Of a DNA stretch of 64,000 nt, positions 27,688 to 35,761 are shown one piece after another (positions within the stretch are counted from its first letter, which is position 1; every line of letters begins with the position of its first letter). The position numbers and the translations under genes were made by a program. The stretch is taken from NCBI RefSeq assembly GCF_900519355.1, contig NZ_ULHE01000006.1, forward strand, positions 1-64,000. The letters are read 5' to 3'. The notes under the pieces were generated by a model that was not told where the DNA came from, searched no databases, and saw only the letters and a program-made list of their open reading frames with translations. The DNA comes from Corynebacterium lactis. Lineage in GTDB: Bacteria > Actinomycetota > Actinomycetes > Mycobacteriales > Mycobacteriaceae.

Positions 27688-28317
27688 CTAGTCCAGGTTC
27701 TTCTCCAGGCCCGAAATAATGAAGGTTACCTTCCGGTCCAGCCAGCCGCGCTCCGCCCAGTGCTGGCTCGGTACGAATCGGAAGCTGTTCTCGTCTGGCT
27801 GTTCGCTGGCCTCTTCATTGCTCGGAAGGGTTCCGCCGAAGTGCTCGTGCATTGCGGAGACCTGCAGGTGCGCGGCGAGCACCGTGTCGCTGATGAAGTC
27901 GAGGGCGAACATGACTCGCGGGGCGCCGCCCTGGAAGCCTCGGCTGAGGACCGTCTGTCCAATGAAGTCGAAGAGTTCCGAGAAGTGCATGTGTGCGGTG
28001 GCGCCACCGAGGAGGACTTGATTAAGTCCCTTGACCTGCTCTAGCTCCGACCAGAACAGGTCCGCCATCTGGCGCATGCACTCCTGCCAGGTTCCATCAA
28101 TCCCCTCTGCCTTTCGCAACATTTCGGAATTGATGTGGTCGAGGCACATGCCCACGAGGTCTTCGCGGGATGAGATCACTCGGTACAGGGAGGGGGTTGC
28201 CACCCCGAGGCGCCGGGCTACCTCGGAAAGGGTGAAGTCGTCCAGTCCGATGTCCATCGCGGCAAGCACCGCGTCGTGAGCTGCAAATGTTGGTTTCGGG
28301 CCGGTTTTCTTTGGCAT
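27688..28317 (-). CDS. TetR-family transcriptional regulator
   Basis: A 209-residue repressor-type protein. The N-terminal helix-turn-helix is in DDFTLSEVARRLGVATPSLYR followed by VISSREDLV; the C-terminal ligand domain is helical and unassigned. The start ATG gives MPKKTGPKPTFAAHDAVLAA. A palindrome at 28357-28369, just upstream, may be its own operator. It neighbours the CPBP protease and DHA2 pump convergently, so a link to the pump is possible but not shown. Confidence 0.87.
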   Translation of the reverse strand: MPKKTGPKPTFAAHDAVLAAMDIGLDDFTLSEVARRLGVATPSLYRVISSREDLVGMCLDHINSEMLRKAEGIDGTWQECMRQMADLFWSELEQVKGLNQVLLGGATAHMHFSELFDFIGQTVLSRGFQGGAPRVMFALDFISDTVLAAHLQVSAMHEHFGGTLPSNEEASEQPDENSFRFVPSQHWAERGWLDRKVTFIISGLEKNLD

Positions 28318-28356
28318 GCCTACAATTATCGCCCATCGAATTACGTTACAAAAATG

Positions 28357-28369
28357 TGATCAATGATCA
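28357..28369. promoter_or_regulatory. Palindrome upstream of tetR-type gene
   Basis: TGATCA-A-TGATCA lies 40 bases before the TetR start, a candidate autoregulatory operator. Confidence 0.35.
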
Positions 28370-28480
28370 GGGGCAATATGCGGGTGAACGAAGGTCGGGG
28401 GTCATTGTGCTGCAAAAACGTCAAAGATGTTTCGGTGTTAGGACGAAACCTTTCGCTCGCGCACGCCGGTAGGCTTCGAA

Positions 28481-28496
28481 TGTTTCACGTGGAACA
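28481..28496. other. ParB-binding parS site
   Basis: TGTTTCACGTGGAACA matches the bacterial parS consensus TGTTTCACGTGAAACA at 15 of 16 positions and is intergenic. Sites of this kind cluster around oriC and load the ParB-Smc segregation system. Confidence 0.9.
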
Positions 28497-28551
28497 TGAT
28501 CTCTCGCAGGCCGAAATCATGTTGAACAATGCCCAGAATTATGCGCACTGG

Positions 28552-29238
28552 CTAGCGCGAATAGCGCTCCACCATGTAGTCCGCAACGCCGGTCGGGTCC
28601 CGTAGGAACTGCCGGGTAGCCTGAACCGCGTTGGTGTCCTCCAGGCCGACGGAAGTGCCGTCGTCAAGCGAGACAATGGTGGCCTCCGGCAGCGCGAGCA
28701 GGATGGGGGAATGGGTGGCGAGGATGATCTGGGCTCCGGCCTCGGCGAGGGCGCCCAGGCGGCCCAGGAGTTCGAGTTGGCGCAGGACGGACAGGCCGGC
28801 CTCGGGTTCGTCGAGGATGAGGAGTGAATCCGGGCCAAAACGGTGCTTGACCAGCTCCATTATGGATTTCCCGTGGCTCATCTTGGTCAGATCGATGGCG
28901 TAATCGCCGACGGCGAGGCCGCCGATGGAGGAGTAGAAGCGCGCCAGATTCAGGTGCGCGTCGCCGCGGAAAAAGAAGATGTCCGGAGGGTTTCGCTTGG
29001 TCAGCGCCAGGGGAAGACTGGAGCGGTTGTGCTGCCCCTTGAAGCGCGAGCCGCCCTCCGTATCGACGCCCATCGCCGACGCGATCGCCTCCAGGATGGT
29101 CGACTTGCCCTTGCCATTTTCGCCGGTGAGGACGGTGATAGCCGTCGTGAAATCCATCGGGAGGGGCAGCGTAAGCCGCGCGACGTGGTCCGGGAGGTCG
29201 GCATCATCGTGGATGCGGGCGTGGCGGAGGTAAATCAT
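28552..29238 (-). CDS. AAA-type ATPase (ABC-like nucleotide-binding fold)
   Basis: A 228-residue predicted ATPase of the AAA_21/RecF-like group. Walker A is GENGKGKST (residues 39-47), the ABC-like signature is KMSHGKS, Walker B is LLILDEPEAG and the H-loop is ATHSPI. No transporter half or nuclease (TOPRIM) domain is present. I start at ATG 29238 (MIYLRHARIHDDAD); the longer frame to 29328 overlaps the upstream gene's end. It follows the App1-like gene by 13 bases and is probably co-transcribed with it. The specific function is unknown. Confidence 0.83.
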   Translation of the reverse strand: MIYLRHARIHDDADLPDHVARLTLPLPMDFTTAITVLTGENGKGKSTILEAIASAMGVDTEGGSRFKGQHNRSSLPLALTKRNPPDIFFFRGDAHLNLARFYSSIGGLAVGDYAIDLTKMSHGKSIMELVKHRFGPDSLLILDEPEAGLSVLRQLELLGRLGALAEAGAQIILATHSPILLALPEATIVSLDDGTSVGLEDTNAVQATRQFLRDPTGVADYMVERYSR

Positions 29239-29251
29239 GGCGAACCCGCTG

Positions 29252-30349
29252 CTAAGCGCCGGGGGAGGACAATTCGCCGGCTTGCGAGAGCAGCTCGAAA
29301 CCGTCCGCTCCCTCGATAAACGGCACATGCGTACGCTCGAGCCTATCGATGGGGAACGTTGTGCCGTGGGAGAGGATGTGCTCGCTGGGCGTCAGGTTAC
29401 GAATCGCGATGCCCGCCACGCGGTCCGGATGCTCCGCCGCGATCTGGCCGTAGATGAGCGGGTCATGCTGGCCGTCATCGCCGACGAGGAACCACTTAAT
29501 GTCGGGAAAGTCGATGAAGAGGTTCCGCAACTGCACGCGCTTGTGCTCCTGGCCGGAGCGGAACAGGCCAGTCGGGGTCGGGCCCCAGTCCGTGAGCAGC
29601 AGTGGGCCTCGTGGTAGGCGGTTGGCCCGGAGGAAGCTGCGGAGGGTCTCGAATGTGTTCCACGCACCCGTCGAAAGATAGAAGACGGGGGTCGTCTGGT
29701 CGAGATCCGCGGCGGGCTGCGAGGCCTGCCCGGAGTGCGCGGAGCGTGAGGACTGCCCGGCGTGCCTGCGGCGCAGCGCGGCGTAGAACTCGCTGAACCC
29801 TGGCACCGCCTTGCGAGCATCCGTGCGCAAGAACCACGAGTTGTACGCCGCGATCATCGCGCGCGGCAGCATCGTGACCATCACCGTGTCATCAATATCG
29901 GAGACGATGCCCACCTTGGCCGCCGGGTCGAGAATCAGCACGTCCGCCGTCGTTGACTCGGCGCCGCCCACCGCCTCAATGGTCACTTCGTGCCAGCCAG
30001 GCGCAAGCCCGTGGTCGCGCACCAGCGCCTCGACGTAGCCGTTGTCATCCGTCACCGCCTCAATCGTCTGCTTGCCGACGCTCACACGCACCGGGTGCCC
30101 GCCGACCTGGATGGTAAAAAACTGCCGAAAACCCCTGGCTGCCGCGGTCCTGGGTGGCTGATCGGGCGAGCGCATGAGCACGCGGGCGAAGACGCGGAGC
30201 TGCTCGGCGTTGCCGTAGCCGGTGTAGCCGATGGCCGTGGGCACCCAGCCCGCATTGCGGGAGCGCGCGGTGTTGAACGCGTTGATTTTCGACTCGGCTT
30301 TTCTCACGACATCTGCCACTGACATGACACCAGGATACGGGCGCGACAT
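29252..30349 (-). CDS. App1-like phosphatase (DUF2183)
   Basis: A 365-residue protein with the App1 catalytic domain, a HAD-like phosphatase related to yeast phosphatidate phosphatase App1. The DxDxT motif is SDIDDTVMVT with Asp151 and Asp153; later conserved parts are YLSTGAWN, LLLTDWGPTPTG and WFLVGDDGQHDP. An N-terminal beta-rich domain precedes it. The start is 30349, or 30325 (MSVADVVRKAE), which cannot be decided. The substrate in bacteria is not established; phosphatidate is known for the yeast enzyme only. The ATPase gene follows. Confidence 0.85.
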   Translation of the reverse strand: MSRPYPGVMSVADVVRKAESKINAFNTARSRNAGWVPTAIGYTGYGNAEQLRVFARVLMRSPDQPPRTAAARGFRQFFTIQVGGHPVRVSVGKQTIEAVTDDNGYVEALVRDHGLAPGWHEVTIEAVGGAESTTADVLILDPAAKVGIVSDIDDTVMVTMLPRAMIAAYNSWFLRTDARKAVPGFSEFYAALRRRHAGQSSRSAHSGQASQPAADLDQTTPVFYLSTGAWNTFETLRSFLRANRLPRGPLLLTDWGPTPTGLFRSGQEHKRVQLRNLFIDFPDIKWFLVGDDGQHDPLIYGQIAAEHPDRVAGIAIRNLTPSEHILSHGTTFPIDRLERTHVPFIEGADGFELLSQAGELSSPGA

Positions 30350-30417
30350 GCGATTTGTGTGGGGTTTGTGGCGGTTGTGATGGCGGGCCGCGCTTGAGCT
30401 AAACCTGGCGCGCCGGG

Positions 30418-30448
30418 TTGACAGGGCGGGGGAGGGCTCGCGTAGGTT
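30418..30448 (+). promoter_or_regulatory. Promoter of the rpf gene
   Basis: TTGACA at 30418 and TAGGTT at 30443 (19-base spacer) precede the rpf start by about 47 bases. Confidence 0.5.
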
Positions 30449-30494
30449 GGGCGGCCAAGAGATTAGTCAACCCATTAGGAGTGTTCTCTTCTTT

Positions 30495-30872
30495 ATGCGT
30501 TTTTCTGCACGCAAGTCCACTGGCAAGTCCACCCCAAAGTCCACTGGAAAGGCCATCGCGTCCGCCGCGGCAGCCTTCGCGGCGACCGCAGGCCTGATCG
30601 CGGGCCCGGCATCGGTTGCCAATGCCGCGCCCGTCGAGGCGTGGGACCAGGTTGCTGCCTGCGAGTCCGGCGGAAACTGGCAGATCAATACCGGCAACGG
30701 CTACTACGGCGGCCTGCAGTTCTCCGCCCAGACCTGGACCGGCCACGGAGGCGGCGAGTACGCGCCGACCGCCGACCAGGCCACCAAGGAGCAGCAGATC
30801 GACATCGCCGAACGCGTCCTTGCCTCCCAGGGACCGGGCGCATGGCCGAACTGTGGTGGCCCGCTGGGCTAG
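30495..30872 (+). CDS. rpf: Resuscitation-promoting factor, short secreted form
   Basis: A 125-residue secreted peptidoglycan-cleaving protein. A basic N-terminus and hydrophobic core (about residues 19-40) form a signal peptide with a likely cut near VANA-APVEA. The mature part is the Rpf lysozyme/transglycosylase-like domain, starting [20 protein letters not shown], with the catalytic glutamate at Glu57 (CESGG) and ending [12 protein letters not shown]. It lacks the LysM or G5 domains of longer Rpfs. AGGAG is 13 bases upstream of ATG 30495. Corynebacteria usually encode two Rpfs; this is an Rpf1-like short form. A 12-mer copy follows the stop at 30883. Confidence 0.93.
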   Translation: MRFSARKSTGKSTPKSTGKAIASAAAAFAATAGLIAGPASVANAAPVEAWDQVAACESGGNWQINTGNGYYGGLQFSAQTWTGHGGGEYAPTADQATKEQQIDIAERVLASQGPGAWPNCGGPLG

Positions 30873-30964
30873 GCAGTGGGGGCGTCGTAAAGCGGAAGGC
30901 ATACGGCGCCCTTTTGTTATGCGCATTGCGAGACGCACCATTCTTGGGTGGTAAAAACGGCACC

Positions 30965-31747
30965 ATGTCCGCACTGTCAGCAACCAGCATCGGCGTCATG
31001 ATTCTCGGCTCCCTCGCGGCGGGCTGGGTCGACGCCGTGGTTGGGGGAGGCGGCCTCATCTTGGTGCCGCTCATCATGATCATGAACCCGGGCTTCACCA
31101 ACGCGCAGGCCCTCGGCGTGAATAAGGTCGCCGGGATTTTCGGCACGTCCAGTGCCGCGGTGGTGCTGGCGAGCAGGGTCCCGTCGGCACGCGTGGCCCT
31201 CAGGTTCGCGCCCCTCGCGCTGGCGGGGGCGGCCGGCGGCGCGCTCGTGGCCTCGTTATTGGACAGGGCCATCATGCGCCCGATCATCATATTCGCGCTG
31301 GTCGCAGTAGGTATTTTCGTGGCGGTTCGACCCCAGTTCGGGCAGGCGAGCGTGGCGAAGCGCCCCACCGCGCCGGTCTGGCTGGGGCTCGCCGCGCTGA
31401 TCGCGCTGATCGGCTTCTACGACGGCGCCTTCGGACCCGGCACCGGCATGTTCCTCATCCTCTGCTTTACGACGCTTATCGGTCTCAACTTTGCCGAGAG
31501 TGCCGCGTGGGCGAAGGTGCTGAACGTCGCGACGAACCTCGGTGCCCTGCTGATGTTTGCGGCCCACGGTGAGGTGCTGTGGCTGCTGGGCCTCGGTCTG
31601 GCTGTGGCGAACGTGATTGGCGCGCAGGTCGGCGCCCGAATGGTGCTGGCCAAGGGGGCGGGCTTCGTGCGCGCGGTAATCCTGGTGGTGGTCGTGGTGA
31701 TGGCGGCGAAGCTGGCGATGGACCAGTTTGGCTTCGCGCTGGTGTGA
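30965..31747 (+). CDS. TauE/SafE (TSUP) family membrane transporter
   Basis: A 260-residue integral membrane protein with about eight helices and two repeats typical of the TSUP family: GWVDAVVGGGGLILVPLIMI and, in the second half, ALIGFYDGAFGPGTGMFLIL. Members export sulfite or organosulfur anions, or take up small anions; the substrate here is unknown. The start ATG 30965 gives MSALSATSIGVMILGSLAAG; a TAAAAA box just upstream and no ribosome binding site suggest a leaderless mRNA. Confidence 0.87.
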   Translation: MSALSATSIGVMILGSLAAGWVDAVVGGGGLILVPLIMIMNPGFTNAQALGVNKVAGIFGTSSAAVVLASRVPSARVALRFAPLALAGAAGGALVASLLDRAIMRPIIIFALVAVGIFVAVRPQFGQASVAKRPTAPVWLGLAALIALIGFYDGAFGPGTGMFLILCFTTLIGLNFAESAAWAKVLNVATNLGALLMFAAHGEVLWLLGLGLAVANVIGAQVGARMVLAKGAGFVRAVILVVVVVMAAKLAMDQFGFALV

Positions 31748-31813
31748 GGCAGCGTGTGAGGCAGCGTGTAGGGCAGCGTGACAAACCGGGCCTCGGGGCT
31801 GGAAGATGGTTCC

Positions 31814-32353
31814 ATGCTGATTAGGGAAGCAACCGTGAACGACGCCGCTGCGATCGCGGCGATTTACAACGATGCGGTCATCAACACGGCTGCTATCTGG
31901 AACGACGAGACCGTCAGCGTGAGCAACCGCGTCGAGTGGCTTCAGGCGCACTGGCGCCAGGGCTACCCGGTGCTGGTTGCCGAGGACGCTGCGGACGGTG
32001 AAGCTGCGAGTTCGGGCACGGTCCTGGGCTATGCCACCTTCGGCGATTGGCGTAGCTTCGACGGCTATCGGCGCACTGTTGAAAACTCGATCTACGTTGC
32101 CGAAGGTGCGCGGGGGACAGGTGTCGGCAGCGCCCTGCTGGGGGCGCTTATTGAGGCGGCGCGGGGCGTCGGCAAGCATGTGCTGGTCGCGGCGATTGAG
32201 GGGGAGAACGTGGCGTCGATTGCCTTGCACGAAAAGTGGGGATTCCGGCGCGTGGGATACATGCCGCAGGTGGGGATGAAGTTCGGGCGGTGGCTGGATC
32301 TGGCGCTGCTGCAGTTGGAGTTGGACGAGCGGGAGGCGCCGGAACAAGGCTGA
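31814..32353 (+). CDS. GNAT acetyltransferase, phosphinothricin/methionine-sulfone type
   Basis: A 179-residue N-acetyltransferase. The N-terminus MLIREATVNDAAAIAAIYND and the region GDWRSFDGYRRTVENSIYV are characteristic of the PAT/Bar and MddA group, which acetylates phosphinothricin or methionine sulfoximine and sulfone. The acetyl-CoA loop is ARGTGVGSALL. The start is ATG 31814; the open frame begins 12 codons earlier in repeat-like DNA (GGCAGCGTGT three times, 31748-31780). The exact substrate is inferred from the family only. Confidence 0.85.
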   Translation: MLIREATVNDAAAIAAIYNDAVINTAAIWNDETVSVSNRVEWLQAHWRQGYPVLVAEDAADGEAASSGTVLGYATFGDWRSFDGYRRTVENSIYVAEGARGTGVGSALLGALIEAARGVGKHVLVAAIEGENVASIALHEKWGFRRVGYMPQVGMKFGRWLDLALLQLELDEREAPEQG

Positions 32354-32441
32354 GTACACCCAATTTCCTTAATGAAAATGGGTATCAATAAAGTGTCCAA
32401 AACCGCAGGTCAGGCGGTGGAAAGAAATTGAAAATAGTCAG

Positions 32442-32487
32442 TTGACAATTGTTCTCCTGAGAGTACACTTAGGAAGTGTCAGGAGAA
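32442..32487 (+). promoter_or_regulatory. Promoter with overlapping palindromic operator before guaD
   Basis: TTGACA (32442) and TACACT (32464) at 16-base spacing form a strong promoter. A two-part palindrome covers the -10 and start region: TTCTCCTG (32452-32459) with CAGGAGAA (32480-32487), and inside it ACACTT (32465-32470) with AAGTGT (32474-32479). A repressor bound here would block the promoter, or the transcript could fold. The gene-free stretch 32354-32766 holds this site and otherwise a leader of about 280 bases in which I recognise no riboswitch. Confidence 0.6.
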
Positions 32488-32766
32488 AAAGTTCAAGCGG
32501 GCTTCCCTTTCCCGCGGACTACATTTCTACTGCGCCCCATATGTAACCAATCGTTGTTGTGCGGTTTGGTTCACGTGAAGTGAATCGGAATCGTGCATTC
32601 GACAATTGGGTGAAGTGGGACGTGGAAATATCACTCCTTTGCGTATTGCGCACAAGGCCCGAGGTACACATTCCGGGCAGAACATGAGCGCAAGGCGGGC
32701 AAGCGGTTTCCCCGGTGCCCACCCGTAGCCTCATTGTCGCGAGTTTTACCTGAAAGGTGAAAAATC

Positions 32767-34071
32767 GTGATCGCAATTCGCAGTGCCTACATGACCTTCA
32801 CGGACGACCCGTTCGTCAAGGATCTCTCCGAATCAATGGTGTATGAGAGCGACGGCCTCATTCTCATTGAAGACGGCAAGATTGCCAAGGTCGGCCCGGC
32901 ACAGGACCTCCTCCCTGACCTCCCCGAAGACGTTGAAGTCCACACCTACAAGGACTCCCTGGTAGTCCCCGGTTTCATCGACTCGCACGTCCACTACGCA
33001 CAGACCGAGATGATCGCCGCCTACGGCGAGCAGCTCCTGGACTGGCTGAACAACTACACCTTCATCGCGGAGCAGGGCTTCGCCGATAAGGACCACGCCA
33101 CCGAGATCGCCAACGTCTTCGTCGACGAGCAGATCAAGAACGGCGTCACCAGCTCCGTCGTCTACGGCACCGTTTTCCCGCAGAGCGTCGACGCCCTGTT
33201 CGAGGTCGCCGAGAAGCACTCCATGCGTCTGATGACCGGTAAGGTCTGCATGGACCGCAACGCCCCGGAGCCGCTGCTCGACACCGCCCAGCGCGCCTAC
33301 GACGAGTCGAAGGCCCTGCTGGAGAAGTGGAACAACAAGGGCCGCCTGGAGTACGTCATCACCCCGCGCTTCGCGCCGACGTCCACCCCGGAGCAGCTCG
33401 AGGCCCTCGGCCAGCTGGCCAAGGAGTACCCGGACGTTCTGATTCAGACGCACCTGTCCGAGAACCTCGGCGAGGTCGCATGGGTCAAGGACCTCTTCCC
33501 GGAGCGGGAAGGCTACCTGGATGTCTACGATCACTACGGCCTCGTCCGCGAGCGCTCCGTCTTCGGTCACTGCATCCACCTGACCGACAAGGAACTGCAG
33601 ACGATGCACGACCGCGGTGCCACCATCGCGCACTGCCCGACGTCGAACTTCTTCCTCGGATCCGGCTACTTCGACATCTTCAAGGCCCTCGACCCGGAGC
33701 GTCCGGTCCGCGTGGGCATGGGTACCGACCTCGGTGCCGGCACCAGCTTCTCCATGCTGGCAACTCTGAACGAGGCCTACAAGGCCGCACAGCTCAACAA
33801 CAAGGCACTGTCCGCACCGCGCGCCCTCTACGCGGCGACCCGCGGCACGGCACACAGCCTCTACCTGGACGACAAGATCGGCTCCATCGAGCCCGGCTAC
33901 GAGGCCGACCTCGCCGTCATCGATCTGCACTCCACGCCGATCATCGACTACCGCATGAAGTACGCGAAGGACATTGAAGAGGTCCTGTTCATCCAGATGA
34001 TCATGGGTGACGACCGAGCAATCGCCGCAACGTACATCGACGGCAAGCGCGCCTTCAACCGCGAAGACTAG
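32767..34071 (+). CDS. guaD: Guanine deaminase
   Basis: A 434-residue zinc amidohydrolase that converts guanine to xanthine and ammonia. Metal and active-site motifs are IDSHVHYAQTEM (His74, His76), QTHLSEN, FGHCIHL and MGTDLGAGTSF; long stretches such as AAYGEQLLDWLNNYTF and SVDALFEVA resemble E. coli GuaD, and length matches. GTG at 32767 follows AAAGGTG. The two OFA-type MFS genes downstream on the same strand make purine uptake and catabolism a reasonable joint role. Confidence 0.95.
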   Translation: MIAIRSAYMTFTDDPFVKDLSESMVYESDGLILIEDGKIAKVGPAQDLLPDLPEDVEVHTYKDSLVVPGFIDSHVHYAQTEMIAAYGEQLLDWLNNYTFIAEQGFADKDHATEIANVFVDEQIKNGVTSSVVYGTVFPQSVDALFEVAEKHSMRLMTGKVCMDRNAPEPLLDTAQRAYDESKALLEKWNNKGRLEYVITPRFAPTSTPEQLEALGQLAKEYPDVLIQTHLSENLGEVAWVKDLFPEREGYLDVYDHYGLVRERSVFGHCIHLTDKELQTMHDRGATIAHCPTSNFFLGSGYFDIFKALDPERPVRVGMGTDLGAGTSFSMLATLNEAYKAAQLNNKALSAPRALYAATRGTAHSLYLDDKIGSIEPGYEADLAVIDLHSTPIIDYRMKYAKDIEEVLFIQMIMGDDRAIAATYIDGKRAFNRED

Positions 34072-34111
34072 TCGCTCGAAGTCTAATCACGCGCAGCGCC
34101 CCGACGGCGCC

Positions 34112-34140
34112 CGACGCCCCCGGCAACGTGGCGGGCGTCG
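34112..34140 (+). terminator. GC-rich hairpin between guaD and MFS gene
   Basis: CGACGCCC (34112-34119) pairs with GGGCGTCG (34133-34140). No T tract follows, so termination is uncertain; it may be an mRNA processing or stability element. Its right arm contains the start of a CGTCGGCAAGCG copy (34136). Confidence 0.4.
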
Positions 34141-34194
34141 GCAAGCGCACCTCCAGCACAAGTTTCAGAGTTTCTCACAAGAAGAGGCATCACA

Positions 34195-35457
34195 ATGTCA
34201 TCCGCTACTTCAGCCATGCCCAAGGAAAAGGAACCCGTCCTCGGTGGCGGTAAGGCCTGGCTCGTATGGGTCCTCGCAGTCATCTTCGTCATTTGGCTGT
34301 TCAACATTCAAACCGGTTGGGCCATTCTGAAGACCAACGTCCAGAATGACCTGCCCAGCATCACAGTCGCCCAGATTGGCCTGATTGCGGCCGTCTACAC
34401 GTGGGTGTTCGCAATCTCCCAGCTATTCTCCGGCGCGCTGCTAGACAAGCTCGGCGCACGCCGCGTCCTCATCCCGGCGATCATCCTGGTCGGTGCAGGT
34501 GCGTTCCTGTTCGCATCCGCACAGAACTTCCCGATGCTGCTGGCATCGCAGGTCGTCCTCGCCATCGGCGCATGTGCCGGCTTCGTCGGCGCGGGCTACG
34601 TGGGTGGCACCTGGTTCGGTATGGCCAAGTTCGGCTTCATGTTCGGCCTGGTTCAGGTCGTCGCAGCACTGTCCTCCGCATTCGGCCAGGCAGGCTTCAA
34701 CGCCGCACTGTCCGCAATGAGCTGGCGCACCCTGATGTACGGCTTCGGTATCTTCGGCGTCATCCTGCTGGTCGCCTCCGTCCTGTGGCTGCACGACCCC
34801 AAGAAGATCGACACCTCCGGCTTCACCGTCGGTAACTTCGTCGGCGGCGTCTTCGGCGCAATCTTCCAGGCGCTGCGCAACGGCCAGGTCGTCCTGGTCT
34901 CCATCACCGGCGCAATCTTCTTCGGCCTGCAGCTGGCCCTCGGCGTCGTGTGGATGCCGAACCTGATGGTCGCCCACGGCTTCGAGCAGTCCCAGGCAAA
35001 CCTGACCTCGGCCGCCCTGTGGCTCGGCCTGGCAGTCGGCTCCGCCTTCATCAACAAGTGGACTGACAAGGTTCGCTCCCGTAAGCAGCCGTACCTGATC
35101 TGCGCAGTCATCATGATTGTCTCCCTGGCAGTCCTGACCTGGGTCTCCCTGCCGTTCTGGGCAGCACTGGTCGTCGCAGCCATCTTCGGTATCGCCAACT
35201 CCGGCCACATGCTCGCCTTCACCATTGCAGGCGATAACGTCCCCGTCAGCCTGATCGGTACCGCAAGCTCCATCGTCAACGGCGCAATGTTCATCGCAGG
35301 TGGCCTGCTCATGAGCATCCCGGGCGCAATGCTCGCCGGCACCGACGGATCCCTGGCCGCCTTCCAGAAGCCCATGGCAGTGTTCATCGGCCTGGCAGTC
35401 GTCGCCACCGTCATCGGCGCAATCCTGAAGGAATCCTTCCCGAAGGAAAACGCCTAA
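34195..35457 (+). CDS. MFS transporter, OFA-like (possible purine transporter)
   Basis: A 420-residue transporter with 12 predicted helices. The pattern WLFNIQTGWAILKTNVQNDL, IGLIAAVYTWVFAISQLFSG and ALLDKLGARRVLIPA resembles the oxalate/formate antiporter (OFA) branch. It is clearly paralogous to the next gene (35762-37021), which shares the same spacing of motifs. It lies 123 bases after guaD on the same strand. Guanine or another purine as substrate is inference from context; the family does not decide it. ATG 34195 is preceded by AAGAAGAGG. Confidence 0.87.
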   Translation: MSSATSAMPKEKEPVLGGGKAWLVWVLAVIFVIWLFNIQTGWAILKTNVQNDLPSITVAQIGLIAAVYTWVFAISQLFSGALLDKLGARRVLIPAIILVGAGAFLFASAQNFPMLLASQVVLAIGACAGFVGAGYVGGTWFGMAKFGFMFGLVQVVAALSSAFGQAGFNAALSAMSWRTLMYGFGIFGVILLVASVLWLHDPKKIDTSGFTVGNFVGGVFGAIFQALRNGQVVLVSITGAIFFGLQLALGVVWMPNLMVAHGFEQSQANLTSAALWLGLAVGSAFINKWTDKVRSRKQPYLICAVIMIVSLAVLTWVSLPFWAALVVAAIFGIANSGHMLAFTIAGDNVPVSLIGTASSIVNGAMFIAGGLLMSIPGAMLAGTDGSLAAFQKPMAVFIGLAVVATVIGAILKESFPKENA

Positions 35458-35647
35458 GCAGGCTAGGCCGCCGGCGGCTGGCCCCGCTGGCTGGCTGGCC
35501 ACGAGGCCACCGGGTAAGGGCCACTGGGCCGCCTGGCAGGGGCCACCGGTCCACCGGTCCGCCACAAGAACTTGTTCCGCTGTGGCGTCGTAAAGCGGAA
35601 CTACTAGACTCGGGTCGTGGGAAACCGGCCCGGGAACAAAGGGAAAT

Positions 35648-35682
35648 AGCCGGTTGGCGCACGAGGCTAGCGCCAACCGGCT
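35648..35682 (+). terminator. Perfect 13-bp hairpin between the two MFS genes
   Basis: AGCCGGTTGGCGC (35648-35660) pairs exactly with GCGCCAACCGGCT (35670-35682). It is followed by TCTCCC and not by a T run, so it may end the guaD transcript or be part of the leader of the second MFS gene. The 304-base gap also holds a Pro-codon-like GGCC-rich stretch and a 12-mer copy at 35586. Confidence 0.55.
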
Positions 35683-35761
35683 TCTCCCGCTTCACGGCGC
35701 GTGAAAACACAAAAAAGTGCACCCATAGTCCACAAAAAAGTGTGCAGAAAGAGGAGCCGAC

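Noticed and set aside
30350..30494. c-di-AMP (ydaO) riboswitch before rpf
   Set aside because: Such switches precede many actinobacterial rpf genes, but the leader is only about 45 bases after the promoter and lacks the conserved core.
32570..32585. Third parS-like site (GGTTCACGTGAAGTG)
   Set aside because: Only the CACGTG core and part of the left arm match; three of five right-arm bases differ.
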